Positions 22,050 to 35,023 of a stretch of 64,000 nt of DNA are shown here, in pieces. The position numbers and the translations under genes are program-made. The notes below the pieces were generated by a model. The model did no database searches. It was not told the origin of the DNA and saw only the letters and a list, made by a program, of their open reading frames with translations. The stretch is from NCBI GenBank assembly GCA_010405405.1, contig MU004235.1, forward strand, positions 200,538 to 264,537, written 5' to 3'. Within the stretch, counting starts at the first letter, position 1. Each line of letters opens with the position of its first letter. Source of the stretch: Microthyrium microscopicum (Eukaryota; Ascomycota; Dothideomycetes; Microthyriales; Microthyriaceae).

Positions 22050-24308
22050 TCACCCCAGATGACGACCTATCCGCGCAGAAAGCAATCCATTTTTACCCGC
22101 TCGACGACGAGTGGTATACTCAAGAGTACCGGCCAATTGCTTGAGCCGCTCCGCATCACCCACCAGCAGATACTCCTTCTTCCTCTTCAGGAACCTCTTC
22201 TTTTTCTTCTTGCACACCAACGGCATGATTGCGTGAACGTGCACGGGAGATCCGCGACGGCTCTTAGCATAGCGGATATTCTCAAGGTCCCTAGCAGTAA
22301 GGACCATTGCCGCGGAGGCGTTGTTGCTGGTATCTGCTTTGAACTGCTCATTTTCAACAGTCCTTTGTACCATCTGGAAGTGTTCGATCCACAATGTGTA
22401 GTTGCGCTGCAAGGCCCAGTCTACTTGTGGATCGGAGACTGGGAGGCCGACAGTGTCTCTTGTGAGGTTGGTGAGATAGTCGTCCATGAGGCGGAACCAG
22501 TCAAGATCTGCCTTTAGATTGTCTGACAGCTTGGATCTTTTGACTGGCGACTCTGCAAGGCGGTTAGTTTGGTGTTTTCTCGATATGAAGTACTCAATGA
22601 ATAGTAGCTCTAGAATGAGGAGAGGATGTTGAGCTCTATTACTCACTGGTATGGAACTGTCCTTCCATCCATTCAAACTTTCGCTTCCGTCCGTTCATGA
22701 AAGTCATGCAGCTAGCATGTGGGAAAACAACTGGAGCTGTTGCATCAATTGGGCGAGAAGAATTGCCAGATCCAATACCAGATATTTGTAGATGGAGTGC
22801 TGGAGATTGACCTGAAGATGGGCCGGTGAGAGTAGCATTCATCACATAGTCCTAAAGAAGTCAGTGTACAGCTTTTATAGAGCCCGGTGTCCACCAATGA
22901 TTCCAACCAAGACTTTCTAATATATAATGATCACTGTCTTTGCAACCCATCAAATTGTGATTGACAGATTTGAAAATGTCAAGCAACAGAGTATTTGAGT
23001 TGAGTTGCGATTTTGTGGACACTTCACTCGGTGAAGTTGAGCGTATGACAGCTCAGGAGAACTCACCTGACTGGGCAAAGCAGCGGCATTACCGGCTGAT
23101 ATAGAAGTAGGAACATCGGTATATGGGTCCTCATCCTTAAAGAACTCATCATAGGCGTCCGCAACAGCGTAGGCTTGAGAGATCTCCGGATCTTCATCTT
23201 CTTCGGAGAAGTCTGGCTCATCTTCCCTTAATCCGTCCGCTCGTTCTTGCAATGCGCATAATTGTTCCTGCAGGGTGGCGATTTGCTCGATTTGTTCTTG
23301 TGCAGACCTGGGAGCGGACACAGGATCCATCTCATGATCTATGTATGTCAGCCAAGGCACGCTCCAATGCTGTGATGTGAGGAGATAGAGCTTGCAAGGA
23401 TAATATCACCGTGGGGAGTAAAGGCAAGGATGTCGCAAAAAGCAAGAGCAGAACTATTGAATTCAAGAACAATTTCAAAGCAGAAGTAACATACCACTAC
23501 ACTCAGCACACCCAGCGAGACCACAGTCACAGCCCCTTCCGCCCATCAGCTGTTGCTGCTGCATTTGCTCAATATATCTATCGTTCACCGCCCGATGAAG
23601 CTGTTGGAACCACCTCTTTTGGTACTGTATCTGTTCCTCCTGAAGGACGGTCTCAAAAGCGAAAGCATGACCACCACCGCTGGGATTGTGGCGAGGAAGC
23701 GATAGATAAGGACAAGTCTGTAGGTTCATCTCTTCACGTTTGCTGCATTCTGTGCCTGTAGGCACGGGCATTTCGCGCGCCCATGTGCCAGGACCAACAG
23801 CAGTCAATCGAGCACCTGAGATGTCGTATGGAGGCGGTGGGGCTTCGAACTCTCCTGTTTGTTGCTCGCTGTTCATGCGGGCGATACTCCAGTTTGTCAA
23901 GTAATATGGCTCAGATTGGGGGAAGTAGTCGGGACATCGTGATAGGCAGTCCTATCCACATCCGATGTTATCGATGCCACAGCCACAACCACATTCACAA
24001 GCAACCCCAGTAGAAGGATATTGACATAGCCTTTCGTACCCGGTTCCGAAGCGAGCTATGGCGCCAGGTACCATCCAGCCATCGTAAGGCAATGACTGGG
24101 TATTTCCTGCAGAGTCTTGCCGTGCAAACATTTGTGGGACACAAAGATGTGGAATTGAGGCCGGTGCCGTGTATTGTGCGGCCGGTGGAGGCGAGAGGAA
24201 TCTTGCTTCTCGCAGGGAGAATTGGGAGCCGAACATGTGCCATGGGAACAAGCTGCAGAAAGCATAATCTGGCCAATATTCGTACGCCCCACGGGTATAG
24301 TCGAACAT
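22050..24308 (-). CDS. Unrecognised Pro/Gln/acidic coiled-coil protein
   Basis: Proposed five exons: 24006-24308, 23495-23951, 23067-23338, 22647-22851 and 22050-22552, 579 residues, all phases consistent. The first intron (23952-24005, 54 nt) is the weakest: it keeps the frame, has a poor donor (GTTGCT) and removes one TAG; the sequence inside would otherwise encode a Cys/Gly-rich CECGCGCG stretch. Features in order: aromatic N-terminus (SLFPWHMFGSQFSL), a proline-rich EAPPPPYDISG segment, a Gln-rich helix, a CDCGLAGCAEC cluster, a coiled coil (IEQIATLQEQLCALQERADG), a strongly acidic stretch, and a basic C-terminal domain with CKKKKKRFLKRKKEYLL. I do not recognise the family. The lysine/arginine run looks like a nuclear localisation signal. 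It lies 236 bases downstream of the peptidase gene on the same strand. Confidence 0.55.
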
Positions 24309-24544
24309 GGTGAAGACTGCGGAGCATTCCAGCTGGCTAAGAATCTAAAGTCAATATGTTCAGCAAGGTTTCTCAGTGTGAGTGGTAGGAATGATTGAAG
24401 TCTGTAGATGAAGTGCTGTAGATGGCTGGAATTGTGATGAGATTTGGGGGCTGAGTTCAGATGCTTTGAGCATGAATGATGTGATATGATTAAATATATT
24501 CATAGATCGTAGTGCTACGTGACGGCATAATATGCGAACGATGG

Positions 24545-26898
24545 TTATCGTGGGGTACGTTTCCCTACCTCCCATGCAGGAAAAGCTGGCGGCGGTGCAG
24601 AAAGTCTGTGTATGACGATGATTAGTTCTCTTCAATAGCACCCCGATCACCCTCTGTAAACTTACATCAGGATCTCAAACTCTTCATAGCGGCTGAGTCT
24701 ATGGTCGCCACGTCGGTAGATTTTCATGGCCTCTGTCTTTGCTCTTCGAAGTCCACGAGGTCCAACATCAAGGAGCTGGTTCATGCCGCGGCTGGTCCGG
24801 TACATCGGATCAAGAACCATGAGGAAGCGCTCACCAGATACGTGACGTTCAATTCCGATGATGGTGAGTGAATGTCCAGGCTGTTGCAGGTAGAGCGGAG
24901 GTAGCAATGTGCGATTGATTCGCTCACCTGGAGCTGGATGGCCGGCATAGTTGGTGGTTTGAGACACGCCAGATTGGAAATACGCCTCAACTTTGTCGCA
25001 GAGATTTTCATGAGCGTACTGCTCTTTGGAGTCGGCAAATGCATATACTTCGCAGTCAATGTTAAGATTGGCATAAAGCGCCATGGCCTATCATCATCAC
25101 CAAAGAGGTTAGCAAGTCGCCCACAGGTATCAGTCAGGTCTTGGAGAATCTGCTTACCTCCAACGTCCCAATCCATTTTCTTGTTCCTTTCAACGTGCCA
25201 ATCTGCTGTCTACTAATAGGACTAATGCCATTGTCCCATGCATTTTCGATGACATCTTGCAAATGGAGAATACCAGGTACCTGGTTACCGGGAAACATTT
25301 CATGGCCAACTGCTTTCGCACCTTGCAGATATGAGACTTGCATCTGAATATTTCGGTAGCCGCAAAAGCCACCCTCATTGCTCTCCTTGCACACATGCGT
25401 GGTAGCCGGATGACAGTAGAAAGCATAGCCAACATCTGGATCTAGTTCTGACAGCCGTGCAAGCATGGGCACAATGCCAGGGGTTTCGTTTTCAACTACC
25501 TCATGTTTTACAACACGGCCGTCGCGGCTAATGTGATTATAGCGATGGACTTTGGGACCGCGTTCCAGTTGCTGGTAAAGCCACTTTGGCATGTGCTTCT
25601 CGTATGCATGCGGTCCTAATTCTTTTCTCTTTCGCCAGATAGTCAGCATTTTGCAGTTTTCAAAGGTAGGTCAAGTAATAGGGAAGAAGGGGGATATGCC
25701 CATTCTTATAAAGAGGGAAGGTACAGTAACTTACACCTAATCTTATTGGATTGAGATCTCTGGATGACTTCCTCTTGCCTGGATCTCCGAATAGACCATT
25801 GATGAAAGAGTATTTGCGTTTTATGCCATTCCAACTAAAACCACTGTGATGGCGTTTACGGCGAAGTTTTCTGGGATTTTCGTTGACGTTCCTCAGCGGT
25901 TCTGGAAGGTTTGTACTCAATTGTGGCTTGGTTTCGGCATCGAATTGGCTTGCTTGATCTGAAATGCTCGCATTTTCTTCGTCCGATGAAACTCCAATAG
26001 GTCTATCTGATGAGATATTCGCTGGATGCAAAAGAAAGCTGCTTGTCTCGGAATTGACGAGGGTACCAGCGGTACTGCTGGATGAGAACATGGCAGCGGG
26101 CGAGGAGCGCCGACGGTTGGGCGAAACCGGATTTGAGCTGGTTGCACTCGAAGCAGAGGAGCCAACTTTGAAGTGATCCATTTTCCGAGATTTGGCTGAT
26201 GTCGGAGAATGCTGATTGATGCAAGCTTGAGGAGCATAGTACGAGTTTAAAGCGTGTGAATTCAGATCAGGATCTTTTGGGCTGGTAATTGTGCTTTGGG
26301 AAGATGCGTAGACTTTGGATTTATGTGAGCGAGAAGATGTAGACGATGAATAGTGACGAGAGTGGTAATGATGTTGATTCTGATGCTGTAATTGTTGTTG
26401 TGGAGCAGAAGATGGATCGTCCAAGACAACCTGCTCTGCTTGATGGAGCTCGATATGCTCGTCAATCTCGCTGGCAGGCACTTCCTCGCCGCACTCCTCT
26501 AACGGGCAGGATACAAACTCATCTTCAGCAGCATCGTCGGAGCTATTGTCGCTTTCTTCAGAGATATCGTCTTCTGGTACTGTTCGAATGGTAGGAGTGA
26601 CTGCTATAGGGGCAGGCGGAGGCGCCCGATTTGGCAGCGGAGGAGTGATGTTCATTTCCATTGACGAATAGCCTGTAAGTGGTTTCCTAAGAACAGAAGG
26701 AGGCCTCCTTGATGGGGGTGGTAAGAGCGGAGGAGATGGTGTTCTTTCTGGTGATGCCCGGTGTTCAGGGCCATCGCGAAAGACGAACTCAGATCCATCT
26801 GTATGCCGCTTCTCAATGTGCTCAACTAGATAATCATAGTGGCGATAGCTTTGCCCACAGAATGGACAAGGTTGAATACCCGCTCCATCGTGCTCCAT
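24545..26898 (-). CDS. ZUFSP/Mug105-like Peptidase C78 with zinc fingers
   Basis: Four exons: 25735-26898, 25158-25628, 24666-25087 and 24545-24605; 705 residues. The family (ZUP1/ZUFSP in animals, Mug105 in S. pombe) cleaves K63-linked ubiquitin chains and acts in DNA repair. A C2H2 finger opens the protein (CPFCGQSYRHYDYLVEHIEKRH has the C-x2-C-x13-H-x4-H spacing), with a second finger-like CPLEECGEEVP...HIELH near 137. A long Ser-rich linker follows. The C78 domain starts at about 390 with RKELGPHAYEKHMPKWL. Catalytic residues are visible: Cys477 in GGFCGYRNIQ, His617 in GHSLTIIGIE and Asp638 in VLDPMY. The last intron (24606-24665) is chosen because it yields a family-like end, SAPPPAFPAW; without it the protein would stop at 24662. 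Two fingers rather than four make it shorter at the N-terminus than the animal enzyme. Confidence 0.85.
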
Positions 26899-28053
26899 CT
26901 GACTCGCTGTTACCTGTTAGGCTGTTAGGCATGAAAGTAACGGGAGCGCAATTGTGCTACGTTACCAGGTGTGGTCAACAAAGGGCAGGAGACAAGGTTT
27001 ATTGTAGTTGCTTCTGGGCGGAAGGCAACAGTTGTGGTCTACTGATGTTAATCAAAGAACAATGGAGAGGAAGTCAAGATATGGTAAAGGTGCAGTTGTT
27101 CGGTCTGTCTAAGAGATATAGATCAGGCTCAGCCGATGCTCAAGATCCTTGTCTCATCGTTGCAACAGCCTGCTAGCTTCGCCTGCATGCATAAACTGCG
27201 CCCGATCCTGAAGCCGGATATAAATATTCAAATATTGCTGCCACGCCGCTTCAATATATCCCGGCTCGTCAGATCAAGAGGTACACGTCTGAATATCAAG
27301 ATGTCCATGGATTGCGTGGGACCTACCTGCTAACCACAGGAATCTTGAGCAGCCCACCCTAATTTGGCATTACAAAGGGACGGATGAACTGTTTAAGAGC
27401 AGTCCCATCACTAAGACACTATTCATCTTCACATTACATATTCACAAAGCCAAAGATTCAAAAGATATCTTCAAAAGTATCCATCTCCACAGGAGACAAG
27501 AAAAGTGTTAATATTGCATGTTCCTTCACCCATCAATCTGACCCCGAGGCCTCCAGAACAACACCCACCATGTGTGTCGATAGACTAGACAGCAATTTCT
27601 GCCATAGAGTACATGGAGTATTTCTAAACCAGCTTCCCAAACTTAATCAGTCGCGCAAAGTTTCCCATTATGGGAAAGCTACAAAAATGGTTTTACAATT
27701 GTGTCAACAGGATTACGAAAACAGGCTTCTCTTTAGCCAATAAAGGAATCCACGCCTCCCAAAAAAGGATATGCATCTGATGTGTGTAAGAGCGCATGGA
27801 AGGATAGAAGAAAGAAGAGTACTTTGAAGAGAGGAGGCCAACTCATGGATGAGCTGGATGCGGGCGAGAAGGGGTGAGCGATGTGGCGAGTGGGTGGTCA
27901 GAGAGGAAGAGGAAAGGTGTGATGAAAAGGGTTTGATAGAATTTTGGGGGTTTGCGCATGGTGGGATGCAAAAAAAGATCGCTTGCTCAACGCGGAAAGA
28001 GGTCCTGCCGATGATGAAAGACTACGTTAAAATTAAGACCGAGCCCAGCAACA
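26899..28053. other. Intergenic
   Basis: Upstream of the C78 gene and 3' of the myosin gene. A plus-strand frame at 27384-27743 (119 codons) has no family-like sequence; the GA-rich strip at 27790-27930 looks like untranslated DNA. Confidence 0.5.
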
Positions 28054-31000
28054 CTATTGGGGTCCGTCAACGGGGCCAACGGCGAGATCATCGTAGCCGT
28101 TTCCATTGGCGTGGGGCTCACTCTTCTCCTGTTGTTGGAGAGCTTGTTGCGAGACGATTTCGGCGAGACGCTTCAGCTTGGGGGTTTGAAGCCCTGGATA
28201 TTGTTAGTTGCTGTATCAGTGATGGGAATTTTGAGTTGCAAACTTACATGAAGGCGTGTAGGTTTCCAGGGCGGTGATTACTCTGGGCTCAGCAATCTCA
28301 TATGGACCACTGTCATCCATGTCAACTGCGGTGAGTAGAAGGACGTCGCTCTTCTCCGTTACACGGGAGGCAACGGCTTTCATTATTTCTCCATTGATGG
28401 GCTGTTCATAATCGGCCACGAGATATTGGTTCAGGAGCTTTTGGATTTGGGTGGGTGAAAGCCTATAGAAGTGATTAGCTTTAGATAGAACAGAATGTGG
28501 TGATATCTTACATCCAGCAGATATCTTGAATGATTTCGATATCGTTGAGGGTAGCCTTCTTCAGCTGAAGTAGTTTTGTTGCTTGCTAAGATAAAGGTTA
28601 GTACAGTCAAAATGATATAGACTGGTCATTCTCACCATAAGATGTTCAAGCTGAAGAGTGCCCTCAGGCATATCGTGACCCTTGCACCACTCCTCGATGC
28701 GGGTGATGTTGTAGTTAATTTGAAGACCACGCTTCCAGGAGAGGAAATTGCGACGCATGAGCAAGTCGTTAAATGCCGTGACACCAACTAACCTCAAGAG
28801 CTCGGTGACCGTCTGAGTAATTATGGAATCTTCAAGATAATAAGCCTTCATAGCCTTGTAGACATTGTTCAACAAGCTGAGCAAGTTGTCCATGCTGTAG
28901 GCAGGATTGCTGTTTGTATTGAGAAGCTTGCCAAGGAATCGGTTGCTCTCGTTAGTCACAAAGCCAGGAAGAGACTGAGATTCGATGATTGCTGGTACAA
29001 TCATCTTGTGCAACTTCTTTTTCAAGACCTTCATCCAGGTGTGATATATGTTGAACTCAAGCGATTCAAGGTCATGCTTGACAATCTCCAGGAGGCGGTC
29101 GTACTCGTAGTTCTCCGTCTTTTGTTGTTCATACCAATCCTCAGCAAGGAAAACGAATGATAGCATCTCGTGGACATTGGAAAGCCAGAAGGCCCCGGGG
29201 TTAATGGCTTCTTCCCCGTCGTGTGCCATGACTTCTTGTTGGATAGATTGCATGACATTGGCGAGGAACTTTTCGCTTTCTTTGACGAAACCGTTGTTCC
29301 ACATTTCCGAGGTAACAAGGTTGATGAGATATGCAGGGAAAAGAATCTCCTTATCGCTCGGTGGAGGTGTAGAGTTGGGGCTTGGAATCTTGAGATTGCG
29401 GATCAGACCCATGGTGACTTCTTCGTTAAGAATGTCTTCATCGGAAAGTATCTCCTCTAGCTCGAACTCGACATTATCGGTTGTACCAGCGAAACTATTG
29501 CCAGAAACATTTTGAAGATGTTTACTTGAGGTGACAGCCATGGAAACTGGGCGAGGGTTGAAAGCACCACTAAAGCGGTCCATAGCGACAAGCTCTGCTC
29601 CAGCGCTTCTTCGTTTGGGTCTCTTGGATGAAACTAGGTTGATGAGACCAGCAGGAGCTGCGTGTCCATTCATGTCTCCATTCATCATAACACCAGATCG
29701 TTTGATCTCTTCCAGTTGATCTTGCAATTGAGCCAGCTGTTCTTGCAGAGTTGATTTCTCATTCTCGTGAATGCTGTGCCGTTGATTTGAGACACTAAGT
29801 TCCTCCTTCGTCTGTCGTAGAGATTCTCGGAGAGCTTGTTCTTCCTCTTGCAGGCGACGAAGACCTTGATTAGCCTCGTCGTAAGAGACCTGTAAAGCTT
29901 TGTGCTCTCCTTCCAATTGACTCAGACGAGCAGCAGTAATACCAGCTTGGTTGGCTTCGACTTGCAACTCCTTGTTTCGAGCTTCCAAGGCGTTGTGTCG
30001 AGTTTTCCATGACTTGACCTGGTTCTCGTAGTTTTCGACCTGAACTTGAAGAGTCTTGTTGTCGCGCTTCATCGAACCTAAGTTTTGGGTAAGCTCCACA
30101 ACCTTGTTCTCCAGCTTGTAGGAAATTTGCTTGAGGTCGCGAGCTTCTTGTCGTACAAGCTTGTACTCTCCACGAGCTTGCCGCCCTCGCCATAAGCTTT
30201 GAATGATGACGATCTTTTTGCGGTATTGTCGCCATGACCGAAGGTGTTGTCTCTGCCGCCAGTTCTTTTGAATGAGACGAGCGGCGTTGCCAAGCCGGGT
30301 ATCCATGATGAGTTTTCGGCAGAGGTATCCACGTGCGCTGGCTTGAAAAAGGATGACATTGTTGCGGATGATGGTAAAGGCTTTTCGCTGCTTCGAACCT
30401 TTCCATACGCGCTGTATGGTAGTCGCAGCCTTGTGCTTGCGGGCGTCCGCGGCACGCGTCCGGGAGAAGTTACCACGAACCAAGGATTGAAACTCGACCA
30501 CTGCTTGACGTGCTTCTAGATACTTGCGGCGGTAATACTTGCAGCGGAGGTTCTTTTGAATCATGATAGCAGCTGCGTTCAAACGCGCTGTTCGCTTGTC
30601 TTCCAGGAAAGCCAGCATACCAGCACGGAAGAAGATCTTCGTGAGACCCAATTGATATTTGTCACTGCCGTCGTTTTTCGCTACACCAAGCGCCCGGCTT
30701 AGAATGGCATCAGCCATAGCTCTAATCTCTGGTGTCCATTCGGAGGATGGTACGAGCATGTAGTAACGCATGGCAAATTCCTGATAAGTCCAACGGGTGG
30801 GATAGCCCGCACAACTTATTCGAACAGTTTCCAAGACACCACAGGCGCGCAGTTGACTAAGGACCATAGGGCCTTCGAACTTCCATGCTTCCTTAGCTTC
30901 GTTCGGCTTGATACATCGGATGTAATGCGCATCTGTGGACCCGATAGTTGCCATAAGTTCGATCAGCGATGACTTGAAAATTCCACCAAGTGTTGGTTTT

Positions 31001-33258
31001 CTGCTAGAGGCACCAACTCTTCGGCCAGATGTCGCAACGGCACCTGGTCTTTGAACTGAAGCACTCTCCTTCTCGCGGTGAGCAGTTGACACTTCCAGAA
31101 CTTCCGTCAGGAATGGATTTGATGATGCCCTCAAGACTTCGAGGTGCTCATCAGGGACAGTATCTCTGTTCTTTTCGATGAAGCCTTCGGATTCATATGC
31201 GACATCAATGGCATAATGACAAATCGTGAAAGCGCTCTTGCCAAATCGAGGTTTCTTGTAAAACTTGTGCTTGTCAGATCCAAAATTATGGTGTAGCTTG
31301 GTGACAAATTGATCATCAGATCCCATGGGCAACCTAGACTCCTCGTCGAGCAGAGACAAAACACCAAGTTTACCTTCGATCAGCTCAATGCAAGGCTGAT
31401 TGTCCGAGAATTCAATAAACTTCCATTCAATCTCTTCACGGATATATTCTTCCTGTTCGAGTTTGAAGACGTGCGCGTTGAACTCTTGTTGCAGTTTCTC
31501 GTTGGCATAGTTGATGCAAAACTGTTCGAACGAATTCTTTGCGAAATGTTCGAATCCGTAAATATCAAGAACACCAATAAAACTATGGGCGTGAGCTAGC
31601 ACTTCTTCAGTTGCTAGACTGGAGTTGATTGTCTCAACGAGCCAGTCAAATAGACTCGAATAAATGTACTTGGCGACTGAGTCACGGACAACAATAGCTT
31701 GCTGTTGTGTTAAGTTGGATTGAATCTTCTCTCCACGTGTGACGAGTTGCTTCTTTATAGTCCATTTAGCAAAAGTTGTAGCGTCGATGCCGAGCAGTTG
31801 CGCAGCTTTGACGAGAGCTGGTTCATCAGACATCAATACTGAGTCTGTCCGAGTAGCTGTAATTTTGACATTGCCGATGTGCAGGAGTGCGGCCAAGATT
31901 TGAAATATTTCGGCCTGTGTGTTGTCATTGACTCCGATAGTGGATAGAGATTTCCTGAGCGCATTGAATTCGGCCTTGTCGTCTACACCATCAATAACGG
32001 GTGCGGATCCCTGGTTGAGGTAGTCAAAGTCATTAACCGGCAATAGGCCAAACTTCTCTCGCTCCAGGTCCGTTGCGCCAGCAACAAGTTGGTAGAATAT
32101 GTGATAATTTCGCTCCTTGAGCGGTTGGAATACTAGTCGAGACCGCTCCAGAAGGTATGTCCGGATTTTGGCACCAACGATATCGGTCTGCTTATTAAAC
32201 ATAATCTCTATGTATTTACCGAAACGGGAGGAGTTGTCGTTACGAGTGGTTTTCGCGTTACCGAACGCTTCCATGATGGGATTGGTGGCGAGGATCTGCT
32301 CTTCTGTCTCACTGACAGCATCGGCCTTGCCTTTGGAGCGCTTTCCGGGTTGTGAAGGATCTTCTCGGGTTGCAAAGTATCGCATAATGTATTTGGCACT
32401 GACAGTCTTTCCGGCACCAGACTCGCCAGAAACGATAATTGTTTGATTCCGATCATCTCGAATCATGTCTCTGCGGATAGTCAGTATAATCAAGTATGCT
32501 GCAAGCTGTGATCACGTACGAAAAAGCCTCTTCAGCAATGGCGAAAAGATGGGGTGCTTGTTCTGCTCTCGATTTCCCAGCATAAATCTGCACCATACCA
32601 GGCACATAGAGCGAGTCCACTCTGGCAAAAGGATTGGTCGCTATCAGGACAATGCCCGAGTATGTGTAAATTTCCTTCTGGGCATACCGCAGCTTGATGG
32701 CCTGCAACACTGTGATGGAATTAGCAGGATAGCGACGATCAAGGTTAATTCAACGACGGCGTACCGGCAGGCTCATTAAGATGTGATAGACTCGTGAGAT
32801 CATCGCTGGCTTCGAGCATGGCTGGGTTCATCAAGGGCGGTAGTTTGGAGGTGAAGGGGTCATCTTTCAGAGCAGCTAGGGTGGTCTGCACTGTTTTCGT
32901 CTATAGGCAAGAAAGGTTAGCAAAGTGTGCTTGAACGAGGTGGTTTGCGATATGCTTCTCATGGGAGGTCTCGTGGTGCAGTTTCCCATTCCAAGATGTA
33001 GCAAAAGGGAAAGGGCGATGATAGTTGGCAATGACCCAAGATGGAAGTGGCCCCCAGAAGTTTGGATGGAAACAATCCAAAATAAACAATAGGTGGAAGT
33101 AACAATAAGAAGTGTCGTCTTACCTCGCCATTCTCAAGCCGGAAGACTATACGAAGCTTATCGCCTTCTACCAACTTTTCCTCGACCTCCGACGGCACCC
33201 ATCCCTCGCTGGCGTCTGGCTGCCATGCTCGCGTCCCTACTTCATATGTGTCGGACAT
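28054..33258 (-). CDS. myo2: Class V myosin heavy chain
   Basis: Seven exons: 33124-33258, 32765-32900, 32520-32709, 28636-32470, 28512-28585, 28248-28462 and 28054-28193; 1574 residues, the usual size for fungal class V myosin. Processive actin motor that carries secretory vesicles and organelles to the hyphal tip. An SH3-like N-terminal part precedes the motor; P-loop GESGAGKT at 169-176, switch I NDNSSRFGKY, switch II LDIYGFEHF, and KIFFRAG at the converter. Six IQ motifs follow (for example AAATTIQ-type repeats IQKNLR, IQRVWKG, IQKNWRQ, IQSLWRG) and bind calmodulin-type light chains. A coiled coil of about 200 residues comes next, then the globular DIL cargo domain ending LQTPKLKRLAEIV. 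The four small 3' exons rebuild the DIL end exactly. The first intron (223 nt) is long. Confidence 0.95.
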
Positions 33259-35023
33259 TGTAATTATGATAGTGGTCTATAGGGAATAAAAGGACCGGCC
33301 AGAAATGTAAATGGTGATGGCGATGGCTCGGGGAGTGGTTGTCGCCAATTGATGGAAGAAAGGGGATAAAAAGTAGCCGCAACAGTACGCTTAGCAAGAA
33401 GCGACAAGGACCATGGCCAGTCTCTCCAGGACTAGGCAGAAAGAAGCCCGCAGGCGGGATTACAAGAAGGTAAAAAGGATGCTTGCGAAGAAATGGACTA
33501 CGCAGCAGGAATGAAGGGCGGATGATGGAAAGAGAGCGGAAGGGAGTGGAGGATGTCGAAGTAGAGTATGTGTAGCTGAAGAAAGCTGATGGATGGTTCA
33601 AAGTCGCGGTGTCAGGGCGTTAGTGCATTGCTGGCGTACAGCAAGATCAGCGTGAGTCTGTGAGAGGTCAAAGAAGCCTAGGACGGTTTAACCACGTTCC
33701 TCTTGTTCCTGGCTCTGGGCCTCTGGCTGCTGAACTGCTGGCTGCGTCTTTCGCGAAGGCTTTGGGGCGTGTGTCCCTTGCGACGTGGAGTAGAAAAGCA
33801 AGGATCCGCGGTTATGGGCCAAACTGCACTGTAATTGGATCCTTGGCATTTTCCCCCTTTCTATCACTGCTACAGTACCTTCGTAAAAGTTGTTTGCGTG
33901 CTGCCTTTTAACTTTACATCCAGAAAATAAGCATTCGTGAAGAGCTCTTCTCTTGACTACCCGCTGGCGGTGTAGCCCGGCACGGCTACCGTCTCCATAT
34001 ATGGTCAGAATGCCCATAAACTCCCTGCTTGTGCCTCTCCTCTTTCTCTCTTGGTTCCTGAGTCTGCATATCCGCTTAATCAGCCTACTTTTGATCTTTC
34101 ACGCCAGAGGCACACAGTTACAGTACAGACGAGCCAATTGAAAAGCATATATTCATGCCAGTTGTGCCTACAATGGCAAACCATTTCCACACTTTGAGAC
34201 ATGCTTTTCAACCGTTCACCGGTTCCACGAATCCACAACCCACATTGTGCCCATGACAATCCCATGAGCCACAGAAACACGTCCATACAGTTTCTCTCCC
34301 GCGCGTCTCGCGTCTCCTGAATGCAACCATACTACTAGTATATTACAATCAAGATTGTCTTGGATCCTCTCCCATTATTGTGCACCATATAAGACAGGAT
34401 GTTATGCCAAAGCTCCCGTCCCATGCTATATCCTCGCTCACCTAAAGCACTACTATCTCGTACCCTGAGTCAAATCATCGAGGTCGAATTGCGGTTTGCG
34501 CCGAGTCAGAAACAACTACAAGGCACATATGCCAGATCCATTTCCGTACTCCACTATCCAGGCCCGCCGCACATATCATTCGGCCAATATACGCTTTAGA
34601 CGCCCGTTGAAACTAAATCTGTGCTCTATATCCGTGAATCCCACCCACTTACCATTCATCTCTTTGCATTATACTGTAGCCTAAAGTTATCTATTATTGT
34701 CAATTCAAATGTAGCTTACTGCATTGGCTCTTTTGCAAAACGTCCAATGGGCCGAGAGTAGTTTCCAGCGCCAATTCGACACACCACAACGTCGAATTCA
34801 AGGCAGCAGTATTTAATCTCACAAACCTAGATTTGACCTTTCAGATCATTTACCAGGATGGAAGATTAAGCTTGTTTGAATTACAATTGTGCCACGGGCA
34901 GAACAACCACTTCAATATACACAGGGTCCAAGCGCTCGGATGCCGACGTCAGAGCCTCAATTCCAAAAAAATCCCGGAACCTCTATCGTGATATTGCCCA
35001 GTGTGCCATATTACCGTCGCCCA
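33259..35023. other. Divergent intergenic region
   Basis: Shared upstream DNA of myosin (minus) and the hydrolase (plus), about 1.8 kb. A polypurine/polypyrimidine-biased strip lies at 33260-33600, as is common upstream of highly used fungal promoters. Several 60-110 codon frames are present without protein-like character. Confidence 0.5.

Noticed and set aside
27384-27743. 119-codon plus frame upstream of the peptidase gene
   Set aside because: No family-like sequence, no splice partners, lies in presumed untranslated DNA.
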